From JAGPUQ01 sp050179115 (GTDB lineage: Bacteria > Pseudomonadota > Gammaproteobacteria > Pseudomonadales > Porticoccaceae): a stretch of 64,000 nt of DNA. The notes under the pieces are model-generated. The model made no database searches and was not told where the DNA came from. It saw only the letters and a program-made list of their open reading frames with translations. Below are positions 1 to 8,097 of this stretch, piece after piece. Location: the NCBI GenBank assembly GCA_050179115.1, contig JBFXFL010000004.1, forward strand, positions 1 to 64,000, given 5' to 3'. Position 1 is the first letter of the stretch. Every line of letters starts with the position of its first letter. The translations under genes and the position numbers were made by a program.

Positions 1-122
1 ACGCCCTTGGTGGCGCCGGTGGGCACGCCCTTGGAGCTGTTCAGGGGCGGCAGGGCGTGGAATGCGCGGTAGAGGTAGGAGGAGCCGTCGACCAGCACGA
101 GGGGAGCAGAGACCTGATTCAT
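1..122 (-). CDS. polA: DNA polymerase I, N-terminal fragment cut by the window edge
   Basis: The reverse strand from an ATG at 122 reads into the left edge as 40 codons without a stop. It shows the PolA N-terminus: a short leader, then LVLVDGSSYLYRAFHALPPL and PTGA, the start of the 5'-3' exonuclease domain. The enzyme fills gaps during repair and Okazaki fragment maturation. Only the first 4 percent or so of the gene is present. It is divergent from thrB, the same neighbour pair as in Pseudomonas. Confidence 0.88.
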   Translation of the reverse strand, partial: MNQVSAPLVLVDGSSYLYRAFHALPPLNSSKGVPTGATKG

Positions 123-263
123 GATGCGATTCCGGAGGGCAGCGGCAAGGATACCCAAAAGCGTGTGTGGTTTACGGAGCCATCCGTCGTGACGGATGCG
201 CCGTCCCGGACTGGTCGCCCCGTCGACAAACGCAGGGCGAACGCAAGCGGCCGCGCCTCGTTG

Positions 264-341
264 CCCAGTACAGCGGCTTGTCGAGTACAACGGATTGTCG
301 AGTACGACGGTTTGCCCGGTACAACCGCTTGCCGAGCACAG
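264..341. repeat. 17-bp tandem repeat, four units plus a degenerate fifth
   Basis: Units start at 264, 281, 298 and 315, each 17 bases long with the pattern tcgagtacaacggnttg; a fifth degenerate copy starts at 332. The array lies in the 306-base gap between the divergent polA and thrB starts (123-428). That gap holds no other gene that I can support. A reading frame extending thrB upstream through the repeat has no family homology and is probably spurious. Confidence 0.8.
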
Positions 342-428
342 CGTGGCGATCCCGCAACCCCTCGCGACGGTGTTTCGCGGTACCCTTGGCGAAGTGGCCG
401 TCGCCGCGGCATGCATCCGGTGCGTCTC

Positions 429-1412
429 ATGGCCGTCTACACCACTCCGGACCCCGAGGAACTGGCGGCACTCTGCCGCCATCTGGGCCTGGGCGCGCCC
501 GGCACCCTCGCGCCGGTCGCCGCCGGCGTCGAGAACTCCACCTGGTTCCTGACCCTGCCGGCGGCCCCGAACGCCGTCCGGTGGGTGCTCACTATCGTGG
601 AAAACCGCGAATTTTCAGAGCTGTTGTATCCGGCGGCGCTGTGCGTGGCACTGCACGATGCGGGGCTGCCGGTGCCGCCACCGCGTGCCGATGGCGCCGG
701 CCATCTGGTCCATCGCCTCGCCGGCAAGCCCGCGCTGCTGGTGCCGTTGGCGCCAGGCGAACACCTCCCGACGCCACTGCCCGAGCACTGCGCCGCGATC
801 GGCGACTTTCTCGGCCGGATGCACGCGCTGCGCTTGGCGTTGCCGGCGCCGCGCGCCAATCCCTTCGGGCGCACCTGGCTGGAGCGCACCGCCGCCGCGC
901 TGGCGCCTGACTGCGGTGCCGCAAACAACGCATTGTTGGCGCGGCAGCTCGACCACTATCGACGGCTGGAAGCGGCGGACGCATTGCCCCGGGGTCCCAT
1001 CCACGCCGATCTGTTCCGCGACAACGCCTTGTTCAGCGCCGGTCGCCTCAGCGCGGTGATCGACTTTCACAGTGCCTGCCACGACTGGCTGCTGCTGGAT
1101 GTGGCGATCGCGCTGCACGACTGGGCCGGCACGGCGGGGGACGCGCTCGATACATCACGCGCGAGCGCTTTGCTCCACGCCTACGCCGGGCAGCGCCCAT
1201 TCACCCGGGACGAACGGCGCGCCTGGCCGGATGTTCTCGGTCTGGCGGCGGCGCGCTTCTGGGCATCGCGGGCGCTGGCGTTGCTTGCCCCAGCGGACGA
1301 GGTGACCGGACGAACCCCGAAAGATCCGGAAGAATACCGCGCACGCTTGCTCGCGTGCGAGGGAGTGCGGTCCAACCCCCCGCTACCGGTTGCGCACGGC
1401 GGCACATCTTGA
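429..1412 (+). CDS. thrB: Homoserine kinase (APH-fold ThrB)
   Basis: Phosphorylates L-homoserine with ATP in threonine synthesis, in the cytosol. The 327-residue protein is of the aminoglycoside-phosphotransferase-like ThrB type found in Pseudomonas and alphaproteobacteria, not the GHMP type of E. coli. It begins MAVYTTPDPEEL, a typical family start; the frame is open back to 57 but the extra 124 codons run through a tandem repeat and look non-coding. The catalytic loop IHADLFRDN lies near residues 190-198 and the metal-binding DFHSA near 211. Its position next to polA and the znu genes matches Pseudomonas gene order. Confidence 0.93.
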   Translation: MAVYTTPDPEELAALCRHLGLGAPGTLAPVAAGVENSTWFLTLPAAPNAVRWVLTIVENREFSELLYPAALCVALHDAGLPVPPPRADGAGHLVHRLAGKPALLVPLAPGEHLPTPLPEHCAAIGDFLGRMHALRLALPAPRANPFGRTWLERTAAALAPDCGAANNALLARQLDHYRRLEAADALPRGPIHADLFRDNALFSAGRLSAVIDFHSACHDWLLLDVAIALHDWAGTAGDALDTSRASALLHAYAGQRPFTRDERRAWPDVLGLAAARFWASRALALLAPADEVTGRTPKDPEEYRARLLACEGVRSNPPLPVAHGGTS

Positions 1413-1490
1413 TTTCCCCCAAACAAACGCGACGAAGCAATGGCGGCTCGTCACTGCAGACCGCCTTGCCGGGCGCACCGCCAAGTACAA

Positions 1491-3062
1491 TCAAAACTGG
1501 AACATTACACTGAGCTCAGTTTCGTTGCGGCGATCGCCCGCACGACCCCAAGTATCTCCGAGCTGCCAGGGCCCAAGGTCGTTGCCACTTGCCCGCCAAT
1601 AAAAATGCTGTGCGAGCTGGACATTCAGGTGTTTTGAAAACAGGTATTCCATAGAAAGCTTGTTGTACGCACCGGTCGAGCGCGGGTCATACGCGAAGAC
1701 AAACTGCGGCTTCCAAAGCCCGGCGGCGCCATAACTTGTGGAGGCAGAGAAGGTCAAAACAAACTCATCTTGATCCAACTTGTCGGTATTCGTACTGACA
1801 AACCTTCCGGGTATCACGTCTCCGCCGATGGTTGCCGGCAATGCCGACGAAATTCCCCGGTAAAAATTGCTGTAATCCAGGTAGCGGCGCCAGAAAATCT
1901 GGCCCGAGAGGAAAAACGTGCGCAGCTCGTTCAATGACCGGATCCAGGTCGGGCGGTCGACGCCCACCATCACCACTGATTGACGCACCGTATCAAACTG
2001 ATCCTGATCGTGATCGACACCACGAGGTGCGCCCGCCGCGATGGAGACCGGCACTCCGGTTGTAAGGGTGCTCTCCATGCGCAGTACCGACTGGGTATAT
2101 CGCTCCTCCGAATAGCTGGCGGTAACGCCAAACACTTGGGTGCGCGGATAGACCAGATCAACCACTGCGTTATAGGTATCGCCGCTGAGTGTTGCCAGGT
2201 CGGAGCGAATTTTGACGCCAGTGGCGGCGGAAAACCCGTAGAAATAATTAAAACTGAAATCGATGTCGTTCCAGATACCTTTGTATCTAAAACCCGCCTG
2301 GCTGTTGCTCAGATCCCTGCGCGGCCGTCGGTCCCGCACGGTACTGTTCAGATCGAACAGTTGATCGCCAATGACGACAGCGTTGGGAACCGCCGGCAAG
2401 CCGCCCCCGAAAAAGGCCCAGGGATAACGCGGATCTGTTTCAACCTTGTTCGGTCGGAAGTCCGAGGGTATCCAGACAACTTCAAAAAACGATTCCTCGA
2501 ATGGCCCGAGCTTGCCAATATCGTAAATGCCTCGGGCCATCCACAATGGAATGCGAATGTCCTCCCAGGATTCCCTGGACCAGTGCCAACTCAGATCGAG
2601 CGGATTAATCACATCAAGCGCCCGAAAATTATCGGTCTCGCCCCACACGACCTGTTGCCGGCCAAGCCGCAGCGTAAACGGAGGCATCACAAAATCGGCA
2701 AACCCCTCGCGGAGCGACGGTTCCAGCGAGCCGCCGTGCAGATCGCTGTAGGCATCCCTGATGTCATAGATCGAATCGTAGACACCACGGCCGATGAATG
2801 TGAAGGTCACTTCCTCCAGCGGTCCGGTGTCAAACTGGCCAAGGGTCTGACCTTCCTCCAGAAAATAGTATTTCCCTTCGATTTGACCGGTGTTGCGCTG
2901 CATGATGAAATCGGTATCACTGGGACTCGATGCACGCATAATATTCTGCGCTTTAACAAAGCCCTCCAGCTCCAGGTTATCGGTCACATTGACAATCCCC
3001 CGCGAAACCGATGGCAGGAGGAAAATAAATGCCAGAGCGGCTTGAATTCGGTATTTGATCAT
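1491..3062 (-). CDS. DUF1302 family outer-membrane-type protein
   Basis: A 523-residue protein with a signal peptide (about residues 1-23) and aromatic, beta-strand-rich sequence ending in ...SVMFQF, a terminal phenylalanine typical of outer-membrane barrels. The segments VTDNLELEGF, LRLGRQQVVWGETDNFRALDVINPLDLSWH and similar are DUF1302 hallmarks. DUF1302 proteins are usually encoded beside DUF1329 proteins, as here, and often near RND-type exporters of the MMPL family; no such exporter is in this window. The biochemical role is not established by the sequence. Base composition is visibly lower in GC than the flanks. Confidence 0.82.
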   Translation of the reverse strand: MIKYRIQAALAFIFLLPSVSRGIVNVTDNLELEGFVKAQNIMRASSPSDTDFIMQRNTGQIEGKYYFLEEGQTLGQFDTGPLEEVTFTFIGRGVYDSIYDIRDAYSDLHGGSLEPSLREGFADFVMPPFTLRLGRQQVVWGETDNFRALDVINPLDLSWHWSRESWEDIRIPLWMARGIYDIGKLGPFEESFFEVVWIPSDFRPNKVETDPRYPWAFFGGGLPAVPNAVVIGDQLFDLNSTVRDRRPRRDLSNSQAGFRYKGIWNDIDFSFNYFYGFSAATGVKIRSDLATLSGDTYNAVVDLVYPRTQVFGVTASYSEERYTQSVLRMESTLTTGVPVSIAAGAPRGVDHDQDQFDTVRQSVVMVGVDRPTWIRSLNELRTFFLSGQIFWRRYLDYSNFYRGISSALPATIGGDVIPGRFVSTNTDKLDQDEFVLTFSASTSYGAAGLWKPQFVFAYDPRSTGAYNKLSMEYLFSKHLNVQLAQHFYWRASGNDLGPWQLGDTWGRAGDRRNETELSVMFQF

Positions 3063-3208
3063 TTTGTTTTAACCTCTCGATATTGTTTTGAGCGAATATC
3101 AGCTCGCAAAAGCATGGCAATGATTCGCACCGGCAAAGAAATTTGCTCGACAAGGTGCAGTTTTCAGCTCACATACGCATCGCGGACTTGACAGCCGCAC
3201 GACGGCAA

Positions 3209-3230
3209 CAGCCCCAGGTAAAAGGGGCTG
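3209..3230. repeat. Short inverted repeat in the DUF1329-DUF1302 gap
   Basis: CAGCCCC at 3209-3215 pairs with GGGGCTG at 3224-3230 around an 8-base loop. It lies between the two minus-strand genes. There is no T-tract on either side, so it is at most an mRNA processing or attenuation hairpin. Confidence 0.45.
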
Positions 3231-3251
3231 CCGGATGTCAATTCATTTAAT

Positions 3252-3272
3252 TGAGTGAGTGAGTGAGTGAGT
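3252..3272. repeat. (TGAG)n microsatellite, about five copies
   Basis: Five uninterrupted copies of a 4-base unit in the spacer between the DUF1329 and DUF1302 genes. Tetranucleotide tracts can vary by slippage, but this one is outside any reading frame, so any effect would be on the spacing of an intergenic element. Confidence 0.8.
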
Positions 3273-3289
3273 CGGTGACCCACGCGGAT

Positions 3290-3313
3290 GTGGCCGGCGT
3301 TAACGCCGGCCAC
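3290..3313. repeat. Perfect 24-bp palindrome across the DUF1329 stop codon
   Basis: GTGGCCGGCGTT at 3290-3301 is followed immediately by its exact reverse complement to 3313, with no loop. The stop codon TAA of the minus-strand DUF1329 gene (3300-3302) is in its centre. No T-run follows, so it is not a typical intrinsic terminator. Confidence 0.75.
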
Positions 3314-4661
3314 CGACCATGTTGCGCACGGAAAAAAACTGCTTCGCCCGCGCCTCTGAAAACTCCCTTTTATTGGTAAAACAATGGGTAATGGTGGCGT
3401 GCGGCTTCTTGGCATTGATATCGGTTTCACCCAGATGCAGGAACACCTGGTGACCCAGGGTTTTAGAAAAATCCTGTTTTAAATAGGGTGCCTGCTGGGG
3501 TACTTCGTCGCCATAACCCTCGGAGTACTTGAGAAAATGCTGACTCATCCGCAACAGCTGATTGTCGTTGCGGTCGAAAGCAAACATCCAGAGTGTCCAA
3601 TAGGTTTCCGCGTCGATGAACACAACCCGAGCGCTGTACGGGTGGTTGTCAGCCTTGGGTTCGATGAGCACCACATGGGTGTCACGGACCTCCCAGCGCG
3701 CCTTGTTGGGAACCCAGAGGCTTGGCCCACCCAACTCCGGATTGTCCCTCACGTTGACGGTGGCAAGTACCTGTCTTTTCCCCAGATAGGTCCATTTGTT
3801 TTCATAGACTTTTCCCGCGAAGCCCATTCCATCCTCACTAATCATGTCCATGCCCATCATCTCGCCCGTGCGCTCTGAGGCCAGGGTGCGACGAGGTTTG
3901 CGCTGGGCGGGCATATAGAGCCAACCGGAGTCCTCCTTGTGATGATCCACATAGGCGATCGTCATTTGCTTCGCGCCCGCCATGTCCCGTGGGGAGCGAA
4001 ACTCCATTATTTCCTTGCTACGGACGTCTTCATAGCCAGGCACCAGCGTATGATCGTGTCCCCGCGCGTACTGCGCGTTCACCGACATATATTCCATTTG
4101 GCGATCCAGTTTGCCGTCTTCGCTGCGGAGCCAGGTCACCATCGGCATGTCATAGTCATTCGCCCCCGGTCTCCACAGCATGTTCCAAATCACTTTTTGG
4201 GCCGCTTGTGGATCCTCCGCTCTGATTTCAGGGAACGGGAAGCCGCCACCGGTAAAGCCTACCAGCGTACCTTCGCTATCTAACTGGTAGCCGGGCGCAA
4301 CGTCTTTACCCCAGGCTGCGGGGACCGGGTAGTGTCTGGTCGCCGCGATTTCCATATCCATATCGTCAAAAAAATAGTACTTCCAAGCCGTCTGCGGGAT
4401 CAGCGCCTCCAACACGCTTTGTCTGTCTTTGAGCGTGAGGTGCTGACCCGGAGCGATCGACTTGACAGCGGGATGATCACAGCACATTGGATGATCGTTT
4501 TTGATCCATTGCCGCAGGGCTTCGTAGCTTTGATCTTCGGCCGCGTGAGACCGGCTGGTAAGCGATAACAGCCCGATTGCGCAAGTCGTCAGCATGACAA
4601 CTGGCATCAGAAAACGCATACGGCAACTAAAACGCGAGCCGACTTGCTCTTTCATATTCAT
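3300..4661 (-). CDS. DUF1329 family secreted or periplasmic protein
   Basis: A 453-residue protein with a long N-terminal hydrophobic segment ending in SRSHAAE, read as a signal peptide (cleavage near residue 41). The middle (PGYEDVRSKEIMEFRSP, WLYMPAQRKPRRT, ENKWTYLGKR) is characteristic of DUF1329, a family with a LolA/LolB-like half-barrel fold. A CCDHP motif near residue 60 could bind metal, which is inference. It is transcribed ahead of the DUF1302 gene, its usual partner, and the two probably act together at the outer membrane. Function unknown. Confidence 0.82.
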   Translation of the reverse strand: MNMKEQVGSRFSCRMRFLMPVVMLTTCAIGLLSLTSRSHAAEDQSYEALRQWIKNDHPMCCDHPAVKSIAPGQHLTLKDRQSVLEALIPQTAWKYYFFDDMDMEIAATRHYPVPAAWGKDVAPGYQLDSEGTLVGFTGGGFPFPEIRAEDPQAAQKVIWNMLWRPGANDYDMPMVTWLRSEDGKLDRQMEYMSVNAQYARGHDHTLVPGYEDVRSKEIMEFRSPRDMAGAKQMTIAYVDHHKEDSGWLYMPAQRKPRRTLASERTGEMMGMDMISEDGMGFAGKVYENKWTYLGKRQVLATVNVRDNPELGGPSLWVPNKARWEVRDTHVVLIEPKADNHPYSARVVFIDAETYWTLWMFAFDRNDNQLLRMSQHFLKYSEGYGDEVPQQAPYLKQDFSKTLGHQVFLHLGETDINAKKPHATITHCFTNKREFSEARAKQFFSVRNMVGGRR

Positions 4662-4819
4662 GATTTCACCCCCGATTAAAATAATGTTGGCGCGATCCGG
4701 TCCGCGGTCGGATGCCGCAAATGGTCTTATAGGTCTGCAAGCAACCCGGGCGCTTCCCGCAGCCCAGAGTCAAGGGTCATATAGCAGTAGCATGCATTAC
4801 ATAACTCAAGATTTGTCAT

Positions 4820-4848
4820 GTTATAACGCAATCTTCCACCCAGCACAA
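4820..4848 (-). promoter_or_regulatory. Candidate sigma-70 promoter for the DUF1329-DUF1302 pair
   Basis: On the minus strand TTGTGC (4843-4848) and TATAAC (4820-4825) are separated by exactly 17 bases, about 160 bases upstream of the DUF1329 start. The -10 matches 5 of 6 consensus bases and the -35 matches 3 of 6. Confidence 0.4.
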
Positions 4849-4920
4849 TATGACCGGAGGAGCTGTACCGATAGGCTAGATCCGCGCTAGCAGGAAAAGC
4901 ACGGGCTCTACCGGCGTCGG

Positions 4921-5886
4921 CTAGCCGGTACCCGCGTCACCGAGGCAAACCGCGAAACTGTCCGCCACCGCTTGCAACAGATGCGCATAGCCACCTCCGA
5001 CCGCAGGTGCCGGGGCCGGCGCGATGGCCATGCCCATTGCATCGATCACCACCAACCGCGCGCCCAACTCCGCTGCCACCCACTGCAGACGCTCCGGGCG
5101 AGAATCGGGTTCGGCCACCAGGCAGCGCACATCGGTACGACCCATGAGCGCGGCGACCGAGTGCGCCCCCGCCGCGTGGCCGGACACGTCGCGGAGATAA
5201 CCCGCGGAGCGCAGGCCGAAGCGATGCGCAAAATGGCCGAAACCATCGTGATCGCTCGCAAAGAACGTCCCGCGCAAGGGAGCCAGACGCGCCTGAATGG
5301 CCGCTTCGGCAACATCCAGTTCCGCTTCGAAACGGCGCAGGCGCTCTGCCAGAACAGACTCTGCGCCGGCGCCGAGGCCATGGCTCTTCAGGGCCTGCGC
5401 CAGGGCGCGGGCGATGATCCGCGCATTGCGCGGGTCGAGCCAGAGGTGCTCGTCGCGCGCCTGCTCCACGCCGGCTTTACCGCTGTCGCTGCCACGCTCC
5501 GGCCAGACGATGCCCGGCAGATCGGCGGCAGTGAGCGCTCGCCCGGGCGCCATCCCCGCCACCGCGCTGTTCAGATAGGGTTCGAGCACCGGCCCTACCC
5601 AGAGCACCACATCGGCCGCGCCCAGCAGGCGCCGGTCGGAAACACGCAGGGCGTACTCGTGGGGCGAGGCGCCATCGGGCAACAGTTGCCGCACCTCGGC
5701 GAGATCGCCGGCCACGTCCCGCGCGATCAGGGCCAGGGGTTTGATGGTGGCGAGTATCTGCGGCCGCTCGCTGTGGGGTAGGTTCGGGTCGGACGCGGCC
5801 AATGGGGCGGGGACCCATAGCAGGACACCCACCAGGGCGGCACGCCCGCACTGCTGCACCCAACCGAAAATGCAATGTAATAACAT
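4921..5886 (-). CDS. znuA: Zinc ABC transporter, periplasmic zinc-binding protein
   Basis: Captures Zn2+ in the periplasm and delivers it to ZnuBC. The protein is 321 residues with an N-terminal signal peptide ending near PAPLAASDP. The three conserved metal-ligand histidines are visible in SPHEYAL, DEHLWLDP and SDHDGFGHF. The histidine-rich loop found in many ZnuA proteins is absent. The ATG at 5886 is preferred over a TTG 18 bases upstream because GGAGAA sits 11 bases before this ATG. It is divergent from zur-znuC-znuB and probably shares zinc-dependent control with it. Confidence 0.9.
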   Translation of the reverse strand: MLLHCIFGWVQQCGRAALVGVLLWVPAPLAASDPNLPHSERPQILATIKPLALIARDVAGDLAEVRQLLPDGASPHEYALRVSDRRLLGAADVVLWVGPVLEPYLNSAVAGMAPGRALTAADLPGIVWPERGSDSGKAGVEQARDEHLWLDPRNARIIARALAQALKSHGLGAGAESVLAERLRRFEAELDVAEAAIQARLAPLRGTFFASDHDGFGHFAHRFGLRSAGYLRDVSGHAAGAHSVAALMGRTDVRCLVAEPDSRPERLQWVAAELGARLVVIDAMGMAIAPAPAPAVGGGYAHLLQAVADSFAVCLGDAGTG

Positions 5887-5889
5887 TTG
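5867..5889. promoter_or_regulatory. Zur-box-like operator overlapping the znuA start
   Basis: Aligned to the gammaproteobacterial Zur operator as I recall it (two arms GAAATGTTATA and TATAACATTTC around one central base), the site matches about 16 of 22 arm positions; the right arm reads AATAACATTTG. It lies over the znuA initiation codon, so bound Zur could block transcript elongation or initiation. A looser dyad, GTGTAATACCATCACAC, lies at 5988-6004 closer to zur. Confidence 0.5.
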
Positions 5890-6026
5890 TTGTTTGTTCT
5901 CCAAGGGATGTTCAGCATGCCCGTCGTCGCCCCCGCGGCGGCACCAGCCAAGCCGGCGACACCGTGGCGATTCCCGCTGCCGCGCAAGTGTAATACCATC
6001 ACACGCACTCGTCCGGGAATACTCCT

Positions 6027-6506
6027 ATGATTACCAACTGCCGCGCCGCCCACCGCGAGCACGATCACGAGCGCTGCCAGAACGCCGCCCGGGTCCAGGC
6101 GCGTGTGCTCTGCCAGAGCCGCAGCGCGCGCCTGACGCCGGCGCGGGAAGCGGTGCTGGATCTCATCTGGCGCAGCCACCGACCCAGCGGCGCCTATGCC
6201 CTGATCGAACAGTTGAGTGCCGAACAGGGCCACCGGGTGCTGCCGCCCACGGTGTACCGGGCGCTGGATTTTCTGCTCGCCCAGGGCCTGATCCACCGCA
6301 TCCCGTCCCGCAACGCGTTCATCGGCTGTCCGTTTCCCGAAGTGCGCCACCGCAATCTGTTCCTGCTCTGCCGCCGGTGCGGAGCGGTGGCCGAATGCTG
6401 CGCTGACAACCTGGACCGCGCCATCGCGTCCACGGCGGCGCGCGCCGGCTTCGCGGTGGACGGCCACAATCTCGAAATCGACGGCCTGTGCCAGCAATGT
6501 CGGTAG
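6027..6506 (+). CDS. zur: Zinc uptake regulator (Fur family)
   Basis: Zinc-sensing repressor of the zinc uptake genes. The 159-residue protein has the Fur layout: winged helix with LTPAREAVLDLIW and PPTVYRALDFLL, then a dimerisation domain with CRRCG and C-terminal CQQC pairs that form the structural zinc site. Its location between znuA and znuC identifies it as Zur rather than Fur. The stop codon overlaps the start of znuC, indicating one transcript zur-znuC-znuB. Confidence 0.93.
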   Translation: MITNCRAAHREHDHERCQNAARVQARVLCQSRSARLTPAREAVLDLIWRSHRPSGAYALIEQLSAEQGHRVLPPTVYRALDFLLAQGLIHRIPSRNAFIGCPFPEVRHRNLFLLCRRCGAVAECCADNLDRAIASTAARAGFAVDGHNLEIDGLCQQCR

Positions 6507-7228
6507 CGGCACCCCTGATCGCGCTGCGCGGAGTGAGCAAACACTTCGAGCGTCACTCTGTGCTGGATCGGGTGGATCTGGAAATCCCGGCGGGACGCAT
6601 TCTCACCCTGATCGGCCCCAGCGGCTGCGGCAAAACCACGCTGGTGCGCATCGCGCTCGGGCTGCTGCATCCGGATACCGGCACCGTGACCCGCGCCGCC
6701 GGCCTGCGCATCGGTTACATGCCGCAGAAGCTCGCCATAGATCCGACGCTGCCCCTGTCGGTGGGACGTTTTCTGCAACTGGCCGAGCGCGATCGGGCCA
6801 AATGCCAGGCGGCGCTGGCCGAGACCGGCATTCCCGATCTCTGGGGACGCCCGGTGAGCGCGCTCTCCGGCGGCGAGACCCAGCGCATGCTGCTGGCGCG
6901 TGCCCTGTTGCGCCGCCCCGATCTGCTGGTGCTGGACGAGCCGGTGCAGGGGGTGGACGTCACCGGTCAGGAGGCGCTCTACGCGCTTATCGGCGAGCTG
7001 CGCCAGCGCCTCGGCTGCGCCATCCTGATGGTATCCCACGATCTGCACCTGGTGATGGCCGCAACCGATGAGGTGATCTGTCTCAACGGCCACATCTGCT
7101 GCCACGGCACGCCACGGCAGGTCTCCCTCGATCCCGCATTCGTGTCCCTGTTCGGACAGCGCCAGGCGCTTTACGCCCACCACCATGACCACAGTCATGA
7201 CGATCACCACCACCATGACCACGGCTGA
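6497..7228 (+). CDS. znuC: Zinc ABC transporter, ATP-binding protein
   Basis: Powers zinc import through ZnuB. The 243-residue ATPase has Walker A GPSGCGKTT, the signature LSGGETQR and Walker B LLVLDEP, followed by an SHDLH switch histidine. The last 20 or so residues are a histidine/aspartate-rich tail (YAHHHDHSHDDHHHH...), probably a zinc-binding extension. An in-frame GTG nine bases upstream is an alternative start; either way the gene overlaps the end of zur. Confidence 0.94.
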   Translation: MSVAAPLIALRGVSKHFERHSVLDRVDLEIPAGRILTLIGPSGCGKTTLVRIALGLLHPDTGTVTRAAGLRIGYMPQKLAIDPTLPLSVGRFLQLAERDRAKCQAALAETGIPDLWGRPVSALSGGETQRMLLARALLRRPDLLVLDEPVQGVDVTGQEALYALIGELRQRLGCAILMVSHDLHLVMAATDEVICLNGHICCHGTPRQVSLDPAFVSLFGQRQALYAHHHDHSHDDHHHHDHG

Positions 7229-7260
7229 ACTGCGGCCGATCCTGTGACGAGCGCGCGCCC

Positions 7261-8046
7261 ATGAACCTGGATTTTCTCTACTGGGCCGCCGCCGGCGGTC
7301 TGGGTCTGGCCGTGCTCGCCGGCCCGCTCGGGAGCCTGATGGTGTGGCAGCGCCTGGCCTATTTCGGCGATACGCTCGCGCACGGCGCGCTGCTCGGGGT
7401 AGCACTCGGCCTGTGGCTCCGGATCGGCGGCGGCAGCGCGGTGCTGGCGACCTGCCTGGGACTCGCGATCCTGCTGCTGATCCTGGAACGCTCGCGCATC
7501 CTGGCGGCCGATACGCTGCTCGGCATCCTCTCGCACTCGGCGCTCGCACTCGGTCTGGTGGCGCTCGCGCTGATTCCGGGCGCGCGCGTCAATATGGAAG
7601 CCCTGCTGTTTGGCGATCTGCTGACCATCACCCCGGCCGAAGTAGCCGCCATCTGGGTGCTCACCGGCGTTGCCCTCGCGGTGCTCGGCCGGCTGTGGAC
7701 CGCGCTGATCTCGATCACCGTGCAGGAGGATCTGGCGCGCGTGGAAGGCGTCCGGGTCGGTGCGATCAAGGCGGTCTACAAGCTGCTGCTGGCCGCCGTG
7801 GTCGCCACCGGCATGAAAGCCGTGGGCGTGCTGCTGATCACCGCGCTGCTGATCATCCCCGCCGCTTCGGCGCGGCGCCTCGCGCGCACGCCGGAGGGCA
7901 TGGCGGCGGTCGCGAGCGCACTGGCGTCGCTCGCGGTGCTGGCCGGGCTCGCGGCGTCCTGGTGGCTGGATACCCCGGTGGGGCCTTCCATCGTGGTGGT
8001 CGCCGCCGGGTTGTTCGCGCTCTCGCTGGCGGTGCGCCCGGCATAA
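7261..8046 (+). CDS. znuB: Zinc ABC transporter, membrane permease
   Basis: Inner-membrane channel subunit of the ZnuABC importer. The 261-residue protein is hydrophobic throughout, with about eight predicted membrane segments. It shows the ABC-3 family pattern: AYFGDTLAHGALLGVALG near residue 35 and GVLLITALLIIPAASARRLA near residue 180. It lies 32 bases after znuC and ends the operon; the next gene is convergent. Confidence 0.94.
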   Translation: MNLDFLYWAAAGGLGLAVLAGPLGSLMVWQRLAYFGDTLAHGALLGVALGLWLRIGGGSAVLATCLGLAILLLILERSRILAADTLLGILSHSALALGLVALALIPGARVNMEALLFGDLLTITPAEVAAIWVLTGVALAVLGRLWTALISITVQEDLARVEGVRVGAIKAVYKLLLAAVVATGMKAVGVLLITALLIIPAASARRLARTPEGMAAVASALASLAVLAGLAASWWLDTPVGPSIVVVAAGLFALSLAVRPA

Positions 8047-8097
8047 ATCCGGCCACACCCGGCAACGCGCCGTTGTTGCGGCCTTGCTGCCGCCAGC

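Noticed and set aside
57..428. Upstream extension of the thrB reading frame
   Set aside because: It crosses the 17-bp tandem repeat and overlaps polA; no family similarity, and the ATG at 429 gives the standard ThrB start.
4921..5904. TTG start for znuA at 5904
   Set aside because: The TTG overlaps the GGAG that serves the ATG at 5886, so the ATG is the better start.
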